Assembly (NCBI GenBank): GCA_964593705.1
Contig: CAZQIV010000011.1
Coordinates: forward strand, 1-64,000
Source of the DNA: SABY01 sp964593705
Lineage (GTDB): Bacteria > Bacteroidota > Bacteroidia > Bacteroidales > 4484-276
Length of the DNA: 64,000 nucleotides
Direction of reading: 5' to 3'
The notes beneath the pieces are model-generated. The model did not search any database. It was not told where the DNA came from and saw nothing but the letters and a program-made list of their open reading frames with translations. The position numbers and the translations under genes are program-made. The first letter of the stretch is position 1; every line of letters begins with the position of its first letter. Shown here in pieces: positions 16,786 through 25,766 of this stretch.

Positions 16786-18135
16786 ATGAAAATATCAACA
16801 TTCTTTAGGAAAAGGTCCTTGCTTTTTGAAATTGTCAATCCATTGAATAAGTTCATCAAGATGGAGGCTTTTAGTGGCATACTATTGATGATAGTTACTG
16901 CCCTGGCTTTATTCATGGCCAATTCATTTATGTCGGAGGCATATTTTGGTTTTTTTCAACAAAGACTAACTTTTGCCTTCGAAGGCTTCGAGCTTAGCAA
17001 ACCCTTAATATTATGGATTAACGATGGGTTGATGGCCATTTTCTTTTTTCTTGTTGGCCTTGAAATAAAACGCGAAACCCAAACCGGTGAGCTGTCGAGC
17101 TTGAAATCAGCATCACTACCGGCATTTGCTGCAATAGGAGGAATGCTTGTACCGGCACTTTTTTACATATTTTTCAACCATGATGGTGATGGATCACACG
17201 GATGGGGAATTCCGATGGCCACTGACATTGCTTTTGCTCTTGGGGTGATGACATTGCTGGGCAGCAGGGTGCCGATTGCACTCAAATTGTTCCTTACCGC
17301 GCTGGCCATTGTTGACGATATTGGTGCGGTGATAGTGATTGCACTTTTTTACAGTTCTAAAATTTATTACGAAGCTTTAATTCTTGCCGGTGTATTGTTC
17401 GCCATTTTGATGATTCTAAATGCGCTAAAGGTTTTTCGGGTTTCTATCTATCTTTTTATTGGAATTTTCCTTTGGATAGCACTTCTCAAATCGGGAGTAC
17501 ATGCCACTGTTGCCGGAATTTTAATTGCAATGGCCATCCCGGGAAAAGCAAAAAGATCGTTTGACGAATGTGTTTCTTCCAACGAATCGGTTTTGAATCG
17601 TTTAAAAGCTAAAAACGACCCCGAGGAATCACTCGATCCGAAAAAAGACAAAAAGTTAATTACTGCAATCTATACCATTGGCGACAATTGCACACATGCT
17701 GTTTCGCCATTATTACGCATTGAGCACTCATTGCACTCGTGGGTAGCATACTTCATTATTCCATTGTTTGCTTTTGCCAACGCGGGCGTAATTTTCAAAG
17801 CATCCTTATTCTCAGATATTGGCAGCCCTATTACCATCGGGATTTTTACCGGGCTGGTGCTCGGAAAACCTATTGGAATTGCACTTTTTTCGTTACTTGC
17901 AACAAAACTCAAACTTGCTTCTCTGCCGGCAGGAGTCAAGTGGAAACATATTATTGGTGCCGGATTTTTAGGCGGTATTGGTTTCACCATGTCGATATTT
18001 ATTGATAACCTGGCTTTTATCTCCGACCCCAACAGCATCGAAATTGCAAAAATCGGCATCTTGTTTTCATCGCTCATTGCAGGTGTTATTGGATACATCA
18101 TGTTATTTATGTCAGGTAATCCAAATAAAAAATAA
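16786..18135 (+). CDS. nhaA: Na+/H+ antiporter NhaA
   Basis: Inner-membrane sodium-proton antiporter of 449 residues, about 12 membrane helices. The ion-binding pair appears as ALAIVDDIGAVIVIALFYSS, equivalent to E. coli Asp163-Asp164, and ATDIAFALGVMTLLGSRVP carries the Asp133 equivalent. The C-terminal LGGIGFTMSIFIDNLAF segment is also conserved. A charged cytoplasmic insert (KNDPEESLDPKKDKK) sits between the two halves. The start at 16786 is preferred because the upstream 16 residues, opening with a GTG at 16738, are not family-like. The stop codon directly abuts a family A repeat end at 18136. Confidence 0.93.
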   Translation: MKISTFFRKRSLLFEIVNPLNKFIKMEAFSGILLMIVTALALFMANSFMSEAYFGFFQQRLTFAFEGFELSKPLILWINDGLMAIFFFLVGLEIKRETQTGELSSLKSASLPAFAAIGGMLVPALFYIFFNHDGDGSHGWGIPMATDIAFALGVMTLLGSRVPIALKLFLTALAIVDDIGAVIVIALFYSSKIYYEALILAGVLFAILMILNALKVFRVSIYLFIGIFLWIALLKSGVHATVAGILIAMAIPGKAKRSFDECVSSNESVLNRLKAKNDPEESLDPKKDKKLITAIYTIGDNCTHAVSPLLRIEHSLHSWVAYFIIPLFAFANAGVIFKASLFSDIGSPITIGIFTGLVLGKPIGIALFSLLATKLKLASLPAGVKWKHIIGAGFLGGIGFTMSIFIDNLAFISDPNSIEIAKIGILFSSLIAGVIGYIMLFMSGNPNKK

Positions 18136-18237
18136 GGTTCTACATCCATTTTTGTGGATACAAAATCATTGTACATAAAAAAAAAGAATAAATATGTTGT
18201 ATTTGACAATACCTTTCCATGAAATTCGCAGTGGGAC
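18136..18237. mobile_element. Short, decayed family A element
   Basis: Begins GGTTCTACATCCATTTTTGT right after the nhaA stop codon and ends gaaattcgcagtgggac, corresponding to the left and right ends of the copies at 7638 and 27144. The hairpin core is missing, leaving only ~102 bp. The remaining ~60 bp before hisS are A-rich with no other signal. Confidence 0.6.
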
Positions 18238-18297
18238 AAAAAGTAAAAAATATTTCATAGTATCAAGTTAAAAAAAAACGATAAAAATAAATTTTTC

Positions 18298-19665
18298 ATG
18301 GCATCACAAAAACCATCCATCCCAAAAGGAACACGCGATTTTACCCCGGAGGTAATGGTGAAACGCAATTTTATTTTCGACACCATCAAAGGGGTGTTTC
18401 AACTTTACGGCTATTTGCCCATCGAAACTCCGGCAACCGAAAATTTATCAACCCTGATGGGTAAATATGGGGAAGAAGGAGATAAGCTGCTGTTCAAAAT
18501 CCTCAATAGCGGCGATTTTCTCAATAGTGTCTCTGACGAAGAATACACGAAAAAAGATGCTAAATCATTGTCCAACAAAATTTCAGGAAAAGGATTACGC
18601 TATGATCTAACTGTACCTTTTGCTCGTTTTGTTGTACAACATCGCAACGAAATAACTTTTCCCTTCAAACGCTATCAGATACAACCCGTTTGGCGTGCCG
18701 ATCGTCCACAGGCCGGGCGTTACCGCGAGTTTTACCAATGCGATGTGGATGTAATCGGCAGCGATTCACTGCTTAGCGAAGTGGAGCTAATACAGATTAT
18801 CAACGAAGTTTTTCAGCTTTTGGGAATCAGGGTAAGCGTGAAACTGAATAACAGGAAAATCCTGGCAGGTATTGCCGAAATAATCGGGGAAGCTGAAAAA
18901 ATTATCGACATCACCGTGGCTATCGACAAGCTTGAAAAGATTGGCCTCGAAAAGGTAAATAATGAATTGATGGAAAAGGGAATTTCAGCAGATGCAATAG
19001 AAAAACTGCAACCTATTCTTGAGATGACCGGAAGCGACACAGAAAAGTTTGCCATTTTGGAACAACAACTCCAGGCAAGCGAAACAGGAATGAAAGGGAT
19101 AGCCGAGATGAAAGAAGTTTTTGATGACATCAAATATTTAGGCCTTCATGATTTGGTTGAGCTGGATCTGACACTTGCCCGCGGGCTGAACTATTACACA
19201 GGAACCATTATCGAAGTTAAAGCTTTAGATATGCAAATTGGTAGTATTTGTGGCGGCGGTCGCTACGATGATCTGACAGGGATTTTCGGGATGCCCGGAA
19301 CTTCGGGTGTAGGAATTTCATTTGGCGCCGACAGGATTTATGATGTTATGGAGAAGCTTGAATTATTCACTGATTCGGGCAATGTTTCAACACAGGTGTT
19401 TTTTGTGAATTTTGGAAAAGAGGAAGAAAAATATTGCCTCAATATTTTACAGGAAATAAGGAATCACGGCATTAGAGCAGAACTTTATCCTGAGGCCGCG
19501 AAGATGAAGAAACAAATGACTTATGCCAATAAGCTACAGATACCCTGGGTTGTACTTGTAGGAAAAAATGAAATTGAAAACAATGAACTTTCGGTAAAAA
19601 ACATGCATACCGGAGATCAGCAATCTTTAAAAGTAAATGATTTTATTGATCTTTTAAAATCCTGA
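18298..19665 (+). CDS. hisS: Histidine--tRNA ligase
   Basis: Class II aminoacyl-tRNA synthetase of 455 residues that charges tRNA-His. Motif 1 begins at PKGTRDFTPEV. Motif 2 is FKRYQIQPVWRADRPQAGRYREFYQCDVD. The histidine-specific signatures are LARGLNYYTGTIIEV and GGGRYDDLTGIFG. Motif 3 is GVGISFGADRIYDVM. The C-terminal ~90 residues are the anticodon-binding domain. The downstream methyltransferase gene starts 2 bases after the stop codon, so the two are almost certainly co-transcribed. Confidence 0.96.
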   Translation: MASQKPSIPKGTRDFTPEVMVKRNFIFDTIKGVFQLYGYLPIETPATENLSTLMGKYGEEGDKLLFKILNSGDFLNSVSDEEYTKKDAKSLSNKISGKGLRYDLTVPFARFVVQHRNEITFPFKRYQIQPVWRADRPQAGRYREFYQCDVDVIGSDSLLSEVELIQIINEVFQLLGIRVSVKLNNRKILAGIAEIIGEAEKIIDITVAIDKLEKIGLEKVNNELMEKGISADAIEKLQPILEMTGSDTEKFAILEQQLQASETGMKGIAEMKEVFDDIKYLGLHDLVELDLTLARGLNYYTGTIIEVKALDMQIGSICGGGRYDDLTGIFGMPGTSGVGISFGADRIYDVMEKLELFTDSGNVSTQVFFVNFGKEEEKYCLNILQEIRNHGIRAELYPEAAKMKKQMTYANKLQIPWVVLVGKNEIENNELSVKNMHTGDQQSLKVNDFIDLLKS

Positions 19666-19667
19666 AA

Positions 19668-20405
19668 ATGCGGAAATTTGAATTTCAGGAATTTGATGCT
19701 ATTGGAGAAGAAACCCTTGAAGCAATTGGCCAGGCCAACCGCTTCAACCGTTGGATGTACCAAACCATTAAACCCTGGTGCAAAGGTCATATTCTCGAAA
19801 TTGGCAGCGGAGCCGGAAACATCTCAAGATATTTTCTTGAAGATGAATCTAAAATTATGCTCAGCGATATTCGCGATAACTATTGCCAAAGACTTAAAAA
19901 CAAATTCGATGATAAAAAAAGCCTTCTTGGCATCGCAAAAATAAACCTGACCGATCCTGATTTTGATTCTAAACACAAGGACATCTTTAACACCTTCGAT
20001 ACCGTTTTTGCCCTGAACGTTGTAGAGCATATCGAGGATGACTTTCATGCCATAAAAAACTGTTATAAACTACTGAAAAAAGATGGACACCTGCTTATTT
20101 TGGTACCCTCATGCCAGCACCTCTACAATCAATTCGATGTAGGCTTAGGCCATTATCGCCGTTACACAAAGTCAAGTCTTGCCCGTATTATTATGATGAA
20201 TAATTTTACAATCATCAAAAAACAATATTTCAATTTTGTTGGATTATTTGGTTGGTTTTTCTCAGGTAGCATTCTAAAAAAACGACAAGTTCCGGTAGGT
20301 CAGGTGAAGATTTTTAACAACCTGGTTCCACTTTTCAAAGTTATCGACCTGGCAACCTTTCATCGTATTGGCCTGTCAACAATTGTTGTAGGAAAGAAAA
20401 TTTAA
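19668..20405 (+). CDS. Class I SAM-dependent methyltransferase
   Basis: A protein of 245 residues with a Rossmann-type methyltransferase domain. The SAM-binding glycine motif is ILEIGSGAGNISRYF, followed by acidic MLSDIRDNY; DTVFALNVVEHIEDD is motif II and LKKDGHLLILVPS is motif III. The tail (HYRRYTKSSLARII...) is similar to methyltransferases that act on lipid or sugar intermediates, but the substrate cannot be assigned. Tightly coupled to hisS upstream. Transcription probably ends near the family B element that follows. Confidence 0.85.
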   Translation: MRKFEFQEFDAIGEETLEAIGQANRFNRWMYQTIKPWCKGHILEIGSGAGNISRYFLEDESKIMLSDIRDNYCQRLKNKFDDKKSLLGIAKINLTDPDFDSKHKDIFNTFDTVFALNVVEHIEDDFHAIKNCYKLLKKDGHLLILVPSCQHLYNQFDVGLGHYRRYTKSSLARIIMMNNFTIIKKQYFNFVGLFGWFFSGSILKKRQVPVGQVKIFNNLVPLFKVIDLATFHRIGLSTIVVGKKI

Positions 20406-20420
20406 TGCTCCACCCTCTTT

Positions 20421-20665
20421 AATTAGTGTCGGTCTTTAAAGTAAGTTTTGTTGAAACATCAATTGCCATCCCGTTAAACGGGACAGGCTATCCTTTAGGG
20501 TGTGGATTAAATTGATGTAATGAATGTCCCCGCCTTTTCGCTATCAATGCCGAAGGCATTGATAGCGAAAAGGCGGGGGAGGTATTGCTAAATTCATTTA
20601 TCCCCGTCCGTCAGCTGACGGACGGGGCAAGTGAAAAGTATCGACATTATGGACATGCACTAATT
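20421..20665. mobile_element. Family B MITE-like element, copy A
   Basis: A 245 bp non-coding element with ends AATTAGTGTCGGTCTTTAAA and, read inward from the right, AATTAGTGCATGTCCATAAT. The core holds a perfect palindrome with 24-bp arms (20528-20551 and 20555-20578, starting ccccgccttttcgcta, GAA loop) and a second one, ccccgtccgtcagctgacgg, at about 20602. The flanking hisS operon and glycogen synthase genes read in the same direction, so the large hairpins may insulate the two units. Confidence 0.7.
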
Positions 20666-20768
20666 ATTGCTTAACTTTTTAAATCATCGAACTTCTACAA
20701 TTGATTGTAACAATTTTTAAAAATAATTAAATGTCCTGCCATTTATAGGGCATTTCGGTATTTGTTTA

Positions 20769-20776
20769 TACTTTTG
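20769..20776 (+). promoter_or_regulatory. -7 promoter element of the glycogen synthase gene
   Basis: TACTTTTG, a full TAnnTTTG match, lies 27 bases before the ATG at 20804. It sits downstream of an alternative TTG start at 20762, which argues against that start. Confidence 0.6.
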
Positions 20777-20803
20777 AGCCCATACACCAAAAAGATCAGG
20801 ACT

Positions 20804-23128
20804 ATGGCACAAAAGAAAAATTCAAAAAAAACTACAACTCCAAAAATAACCGAAACTGGATCAAAGAAAAAATCCATTGCAAAAGCACCGGTTGATAAAG
20901 CCCCCATGCCTCCCAAAGCTGCTATAAAAGAACCATCAGCAACAAAAGCCACCGTTGAAGAAACGAAAAATGTTACCACTGTAAAACAAGCACCGAAAGG
21001 CGAAACATCAAAAAAAAATGTGATTTCCAACCCCAAGGCTTCGGAAGTTGATGTTGTTAGAAATGATGAGCAACCCGAAATGCCCGTAATTGAAGAAAGT
21101 ATGGACTGGAAATTTGTTAAAGCAAAAAATAATAAGGTTGAAGAACCACAAGAAAAAAGTGAGGTTGAATCTGTGGATAAAAAAGATACATCGATGGAAA
21201 CAAAAAAATTACATGAGCCAATAGAGCCAGATATTATATCTGATAAGCCAACTGAAACAAATATTGAAGAGCCAACTACTGAGCCATTGATGGATCTTTC
21301 GGTTGAAGATGTAAAAAATTCACTTCTTATGGAATGTGCCTGGGAGGTCTGCAACCAGGTTGGCGGTATTTATACAGTAATCCAAACAAAGGTTCCGGCA
21401 ACAAAAATAAAATGGGGTGAAAATTACCTTTTGATAGGGCCTTATTTTGCAGATCAGACTGCTGCAAATTTTGAATATGATAAAGATTTATACAACGAGG
21501 AGGCGATAAAAGAAAATCCCGATCCCATTAAGGAAGTAGTGAGGCAAATGCACAGCATGGGTTATGATGTACATTATGGAACCTGGCTTATTGATGGCCG
21601 CCCTAAAGCCGTTCTCTTTAATCCGCAATCACTTTTACCAAAAATTCACGAGCATAAATATATTTTCTGGGAACATCACAATATCACGCTTCCAGGTAAC
21701 GAAGCCCTGGTAGATCAGGTTGTTTCTTTTGGATTTATGGTGTTGGAATTTATCAAATTGCTTTCTTACAACGAAAACAACAAAAAACAACTCATTGCTC
21801 ATTTTCATGAATGGATGGCTGGCATTCCAATACCTGAGTTAAGAAGACACAACATCAATACAAAAATTGTGTTTACTACCCACGCCACTATGCTTGGCCG
21901 CTATCTGGCAATGAACGATCCGGAGTTTTACGACCATCTGCCATTCTACGACTGGCAAAAAGAAGCAAACCATTTCAATATCAAGCATATTGTTCAAATT
22001 GAAAGGGCAGCTTCGCATGGAGCACATATTTTCTCCACGGTAAGCGACATCACAGCCAATGAATGTAAATATTTGCTGGGTCGGGAGCCCGAAGCCATAC
22101 TTCCAAACGGAATAAACATTAAGCGCTTTGAAGTGATGCACGAATTCCAGCAAATCCATAAACAAACCAAGGGGAAAATCAATGAGTTTGTGATGGGGCA
22201 TTTTTTCCACAATTATACATTTGATCTGGATAAAACCCTGTACTTTTTTACTTCAGGACGATTTGAATATTACAATAAAGGTTTCGACCTCACACTTGAA
22301 GCACTTGCCCGCCTCAACTGGATGATGAAGGAAGCAAATATTGACAAAACCATCGTCATGTTTTTTATCACCAAAAACCCATTCCGCTCTATTAATTCAA
22401 GTATGCTTGAATCGAGAGCCAAATTGGAAGAAATCAGACGTAACTGCGATGATATCCAGAAGGTATTGGCAGACAAACTATTTAACGAAATGCTTTCGCG
22501 CGATAATATCAACGAATTACCCTACCTCAACGAACTCGTGGATGATTACCTGGCCTTACGCCTGCGCCGAAACATTGGAAGCTGGCGCGACAGACACATG
22601 CCTTCGATTGTTACACACGACTTGATTGACGAACAGAACGATCCGATAATAAATTATCTTAAAACCTCTCATCTGCTCAACTATCGTGAAGATAAGGTAA
22701 AAGTAGTTTATCATCCTGATTTTATCTCTACCGCAAATCCTTTGTTCAGGATGGATTATTTACAATTTGTAAGGGGCTGCCACCTGGGAATTTTCCCAAG
22801 CTACTACGAACCGTGGGGATACACACCACTTGAATGTTGCGCCAGTGGGCTGCCCTCAATAACTACCGACCTTGCCGGCTTTGGCTCTTACGTAAAAAAC
22901 CATGTGGAAGACAGCGATAGTAAAGGCTTATGGGTTATCGACCGGAGAAATCGTCCTTCTGGCGAGGTAGCTCAGGACGTAGCAGAAAAAATGTTTGAGT
23001 TTGTTAAATTGGAGCGTCGCGAACGCATAGCCCTGAGAAACAATATCGAAGACAATTCAAACATATTTGGTTGGCGTCAATTACGAAAGTACTATGATAA
23101 TGCCTATGCTAAAGTGCTTCGCTTGTAA
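20804..23128 (+). CDS. Glycogen synthase, GT3 family, with long charged N-terminal extension
   Basis: A protein of 774 residues. Residues ~1-170 are a low-complexity Lys/Thr/Pro/Glu-rich tail with no recognisable domain. From ~173 the sequence is a family 3 glycosyltransferase (PF05693), the eukaryotic-type glycogen synthase found in Bacteroidota. It opens with LLMECAWEVCNQVGGIYTV, and its C-terminal Rossmann half has TSGRFEYYNKGFDLTLEALARL and the donor-site signature YYEPWGYTPLECCASGLPSITTD. It should transfer glucose from a nucleotide sugar to the non-reducing end of alpha-1,4-glucan in the cytoplasm. The basic/acidic tail is unusual and may mediate glycogen or protein binding. The gene is bracketed by family B elements on both sides. 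Confidence 0.88.
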   Translation: MAQKKNSKKTTTPKITETGSKKKSIAKAPVDKAPMPPKAAIKEPSATKATVEETKNVTTVKQAPKGETSKKNVISNPKASEVDVVRNDEQPEMPVIEESMDWKFVKAKNNKVEEPQEKSEVESVDKKDTSMETKKLHEPIEPDIISDKPTETNIEEPTTEPLMDLSVEDVKNSLLMECAWEVCNQVGGIYTVIQTKVPATKIKWGENYLLIGPYFADQTAANFEYDKDLYNEEAIKENPDPIKEVVRQMHSMGYDVHYGTWLIDGRPKAVLFNPQSLLPKIHEHKYIFWEHHNITLPGNEALVDQVVSFGFMVLEFIKLLSYNENNKKQLIAHFHEWMAGIPIPELRRHNINTKIVFTTHATMLGRYLAMNDPEFYDHLPFYDWQKEANHFNIKHIVQIERAASHGAHIFSTVSDITANECKYLLGREPEAILPNGINIKRFEVMHEFQQIHKQTKGKINEFVMGHFFHNYTFDLDKTLYFFTSGRFEYYNKGFDLTLEALARLNWMMKEANIDKTIVMFFITKNPFRSINSSMLESRAKLEEIRRNCDDIQKVLADKLFNEMLSRDNINELPYLNELVDDYLALRLRRNIGSWRDRHMPSIVTHDLIDEQNDPIINYLKTSHLLNYREDKVKVVYHPDFISTANPLFRMDYLQFVRGCHLGIFPSYYEPWGYTPLECCASGLPSITTDLAGFGSYVKNHVEDSDSKGLWVIDRRNRPSGEVAQDVAEKMFEFVKLERRERIALRNNIEDNSNIFGWRQLRKYYDNAYAKVLRL

Positions 23129-23155
23129 ATTCTTCGAAAAACTGTGCTCTCTGAG

Positions 23156-23319
23156 TTTTACTTTAAAGACCGACACAAATTAAAGCCTGTCTTTTTAGTA
23201 ATGTTTCCCGCAGATAACGCAGATTCTCGCAGAAAAAAATCAGCGCTAATCAGCGAAATCTGCGGGAGATTCTTTGGCCTCGGATAGAAATACTTGACTT
23301 TATGGACAGGCACTAATTA
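23156..23319. mobile_element. Family B MITE-like element, copy B, with an extra inverted end
   Basis: Bases 23177-23319 run from AATTAAAGCCTGTCTTTTTA to ttatggacaggcactaatta and enclose an imperfect palindrome starting tcccgcagataacgcagatt. Immediately before, 23156-23177 (actttaaagaccgacacaaa) is the reverse complement of a family B left end, so two ends lie head to head. The remaining 23320-23546 is AT-rich with no recognisable gene. Confidence 0.6.
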
Positions 23320-23546
23320 GCGGATGATCAATCGTCACTATTTCCTTAACTTATCGATACTATAATATTTCATTTTACCATCCAAATAAGCCTGTTTAAT
23401 AATCCAGGAATTAATCTCTATCATCACTTTAGTATTTTTTAATACCTCCCTTTGGCCATTAATTTCTATTTATGCAAAAGTATTTGGTTAAAATTACCAG
23501 GCATTACTGCATTAAAACGAAATTTTCGAAAGCATAAACCACACTT

Positions 23547-23930
23547 ATGGAAATATACAATTTAAAAATCCTGCCATTTTTAGTGCTAATATTATTGATG
23601 GTTTTTGGATGCAAACATGATCCTACCGAAATGCCCGATCCGGGTGGAGGTGCTGAACCATGCGACACGTTGAATGTCACTTATCAATCAACAGTCTTCC
23701 CAATTTTACACCAGCATTGTATTAGCTGCCATGTTGGGACAACGCCTGAAGCAGGACTTAATTTTGAAAATTATGACGATGTAGCATTCACTGCACAAAG
23801 CGGTCAATTACTTGGTTCTATCAGGCACGAACCCAACTATTCGCCAATGCCTCAAAATGCCTCAAAATTATCTGATTGCAACATTTCACAAATTCAAAAA
23901 TGGATAGATGATGGAACACCAAATAATTAG
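23547..23930 (+). CDS. Haem-binding (CxxCH) lipoprotein, first of a tandem pair
   Basis: A protein of 127 residues. Its N-terminus is a lipoprotein signal ending LLMVFGCKHD (lipobox Cys22). The mature part contains a single c-type haem motif, CISCH, in the context VFPILHQHCISCHVG, and ends IQKWIDDGTPNN. This is the cytochrome c-like domain often seen as planctomycete-type cytochrome repeats or in WD/FG-GAP proteins of Bacteroidota. It is expected in the periplasm, tethered to a membrane, carrying one haem. It overlaps the next gene by 23 bases; the two are about 50% identical over the mature region, indicating tandem duplication. Electron partners are not identifiable. Confidence 0.8.
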   Translation: MEIYNLKILPFLVLILLMVFGCKHDPTEMPDPGGGAEPCDTLNVTYQSTVFPILHQHCISCHVGTTPEAGLNFENYDDVAFTAQSGQLLGSIRHEPNYSPMPQNASKLSDCNISQIQKWIDDGTPNN

Positions 23931-24306
23931 ATTCAGAAACATTTTCATAATTTTAGTTATAAGCCTGACGATGGTTTGGAGCCTAAATTCATGCTACTAC
24001 GACAACGAGGAAGATCTTTATCCCAATCCTACTTCCTGCGACACAACAAATATTACCTATTCAGGGACTGTGATTCCAATCCTGCAAAATAGCTGCTATT
24101 CATGTCATAATGCAGTAAACCAACAGGGAGGAATTGTTCTTGATAATTACAACGACCTGCAGACTTCTGTAAACAATGGCAGCTTCAGAGGATCAATAAA
24201 TCACCTTAGCGGATATTCTCCCATGCCTCAAGGCGGCGAAAAACTCAATGACTGCAATCTGACGCTCATCAATAAATGGCTCGATGACGGGGCTTCCAAT
24301 AACTAA
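23908..24306 (+). CDS. Haem-binding (CxxCH) lipoprotein, second of a tandem pair
   Basis: A protein of 132 residues homologous to its upstream neighbour. The signal region ends VWSLNSCYYD (lipobox). The mature domain has VIPILQNSCYSCHNA with one CxxCH haem site and the shared YSPMPQGGEKLNDCN...INKWLDDGASNN ending. The frame starts inside the 3' end of the previous gene (ATG at 23908, or 23911), so translation is probably coupled. Followed with a short overlap or spacing by the DUF5777 barrel gene, giving a three-gene envelope operon. Confidence 0.8.
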   Translation: MMEHQIIRFRNIFIILVISLTMVWSLNSCYYDNEEDLYPNPTSCDTTNITYSGTVIPILQNSCYSCHNAVNQQGGIVLDNYNDLQTSVNNGSFRGSINHLSGYSPMPQGGEKLNDCNLTLINKWLDDGASNN

Positions 24307-24322
24307 GCAAAAAGATAAACAA

Positions 24323-25246
24323 ATGAAAACACATATAAACTTTCAGCTATTCAGAAAATCATCACTTGTTTTTCTATTCCTGTTTTTTAGCCTTTTTGCT
24401 GTAAAGGCACAGGATGATATGATGGATCTTTTTGCTTCAGATGAAGAAACAACTGAATATGCTTATGCCACCTTTAAAGCCACAAGGTTAATATTGGGGC
24501 AATCAGTAGAAAACCCGGCAAAGGGAACCCTTGTTTTTATGATTCAGCATCATTTTGGATATGTCAATACTGGTGCTTACGAATTTTGGGGATTAGACCA
24601 GGCCACCATTCGCCTCGGGCTTGATTATGGTATTAACGATTGGCTGGCAGTTGGAATAGGACGGAGTACTTATAAAAAAACTTACGATGGATTCATAAAA
24701 GCCAAAGTCCTGCGTCAAAGTTCAGGAGCTGTAAATATGCCTGTTTCCTTATCCTATTTTGGAAGCCTGTCGTTGAATTCGTTGAAATGGAGCGATGCTG
24801 AACGTGAAAATTATTTCTCTTCAAGGTTGGCTTTTACAAATCAGCTATTGATTGCCCGGAAGTTCAGCCCAGCTATTTCATTGCAAATTACACCCACACT
24901 TATCCATAAAAATCTTGTGGAAACCACAGCCGATAAAAACGACATTTTCGCCAGCGGTATTGGGGGCCGTGTAAAGCTTTCAAACCGCATATCGCTTAAT
25001 GCAGAATATTTCTATGTATTCCCCGATCAGATTGTTTCCCGGGAATATGACAATTCTTTTTCGATTGGTTTTGATGTCGAAACCGGAGGACATGTTTTCC
25101 AGCTTTTCCTCACCAACTCCAACCCAATTTTCGAGAGTAGTTTTATAACTGAGAGTACCGGACAATGGACTAATGGCGACATTTATTTCGGTTTCAATAT
25201 TTCGAGGGTTTTTACTGTTGTAAAGCCGGAGGGGTTTAGGGAGTAA
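24323..25246 (+). CDS. DUF5777 family beta-barrel outer-membrane protein
   Basis: A protein of 307 residues with a signal peptide (cleavage after FAVKAQ). The remainder has alternating hydrophobic strands and the features of DUF5777: GTLVFMIQHHFGYVNTGAYEFWGLDQATIRLGLDYGINDWLAVGIGRS near the N-terminus and a C-terminal NGDIYFGFNISRVFTV strand. It is predicted to be an outer-membrane barrel. It follows two haem lipoproteins in the same operon, so it probably works with them in envelope electron transfer, though no function is established. The start at 24323 gives a proper signal; an upstream start at 24284 overlaps the previous gene. Confidence 0.8.
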   Translation: MKTHINFQLFRKSSLVFLFLFFSLFAVKAQDDMMDLFASDEETTEYAYATFKATRLILGQSVENPAKGTLVFMIQHHFGYVNTGAYEFWGLDQATIRLGLDYGINDWLAVGIGRSTYKKTYDGFIKAKVLRQSSGAVNMPVSLSYFGSLSLNSLKWSDAERENYFSSRLAFTNQLLIARKFSPAISLQITPTLIHKNLVETTADKNDIFASGIGGRVKLSNRISLNAEYFYVFPDQIVSREYDNSFSIGFDVETGGHVFQLFLTNSNPIFESSFITESTGQWTNGDIYFGFNISRVFTVVKPEGFRE

Positions 25247-25379
25247 CAGGGATGTATGGCCCTACAACGCATTTACTGGAAAAGCTTACTGATGCCATGT
25301 TTATTCTATATCGATGTGCCCAATGAAGATTTGTAAATAGATTTCTCCCTTCGATACTAATGACAGGTATTTGAATGGA

Positions 25380-25740
25380 GTTGGGGGTACACATTGAGAG
25401 AGAGACCTCTCAGTCGCCACGCTCCTTCGAGGTGACATGGATTTGGGGAATTTGGGGGTGGGTGAAAGTGGGCGCTTCGCGCCCACTTTCACCCACCCCA
25501 TTCACAGCCTAGGGCTTTGTCATTTCGATGCCGCACCTGCGGCAGGAGAAATCTTTCAATCCACCAACCAGCGGAAAGGAATCTATTCTATAATGTCTTT
25601 TCCTCATTATGCCCAAAAACTTTGGGTTAACTCTCGAAATGACCGGATTTATCCAGGTGTTTGGGGAGAAGGATTGCAGCAGCCTGCCCCTTTTTTTCAG
25701 GGACTCAGAAATATTACAATTCCTTTTCTCCCGAAATAAT
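25380..25740. repeat. Family A hairpin core and associated palindromic debris
   Basis: No gene. Bases 25455-25499 are the perfect 21-bp-arm hairpin of family A (ggggtgggtgaaagtgggcg..., TTC loop), but without the GGTWCTACTRC ends. Around it lie fragments common in this genome, such as tgtcatttcgat, a short palindrome (gccgcacctgcggca, ~25530-25545) and gcctgcccctttttttcagg. Frames across the region arise from the inverted repeats. Confidence 0.65.
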
Positions 25741-25741
25741 G

Positions 25742-25749
25742 TACTTTTG
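25742..25749 (+). promoter_or_regulatory. -7 promoter element of tRNA-Arg
   Basis: TACTTTTG, a full match to TAnnTTTG, lies 17 bases upstream of the tRNA 5' end at 25767. Confidence 0.6.
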
Positions 25750-25766
25750 CATCCGCTTTTTAAGCT

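Noticed and set aside
18813..19133. 106-residue minus-strand frame opposite hisS
   Set aside because: Antisense to the conserved synthetase core, low-complexity Ser/Ile/Phe composition.
20528..20578. 24-bp-arm palindrome as an intrinsic terminator for the hisS operon
   Set aside because: No T-run follows on either strand and the structure lies within a dispersed family B element, so it is better described as part of that element.
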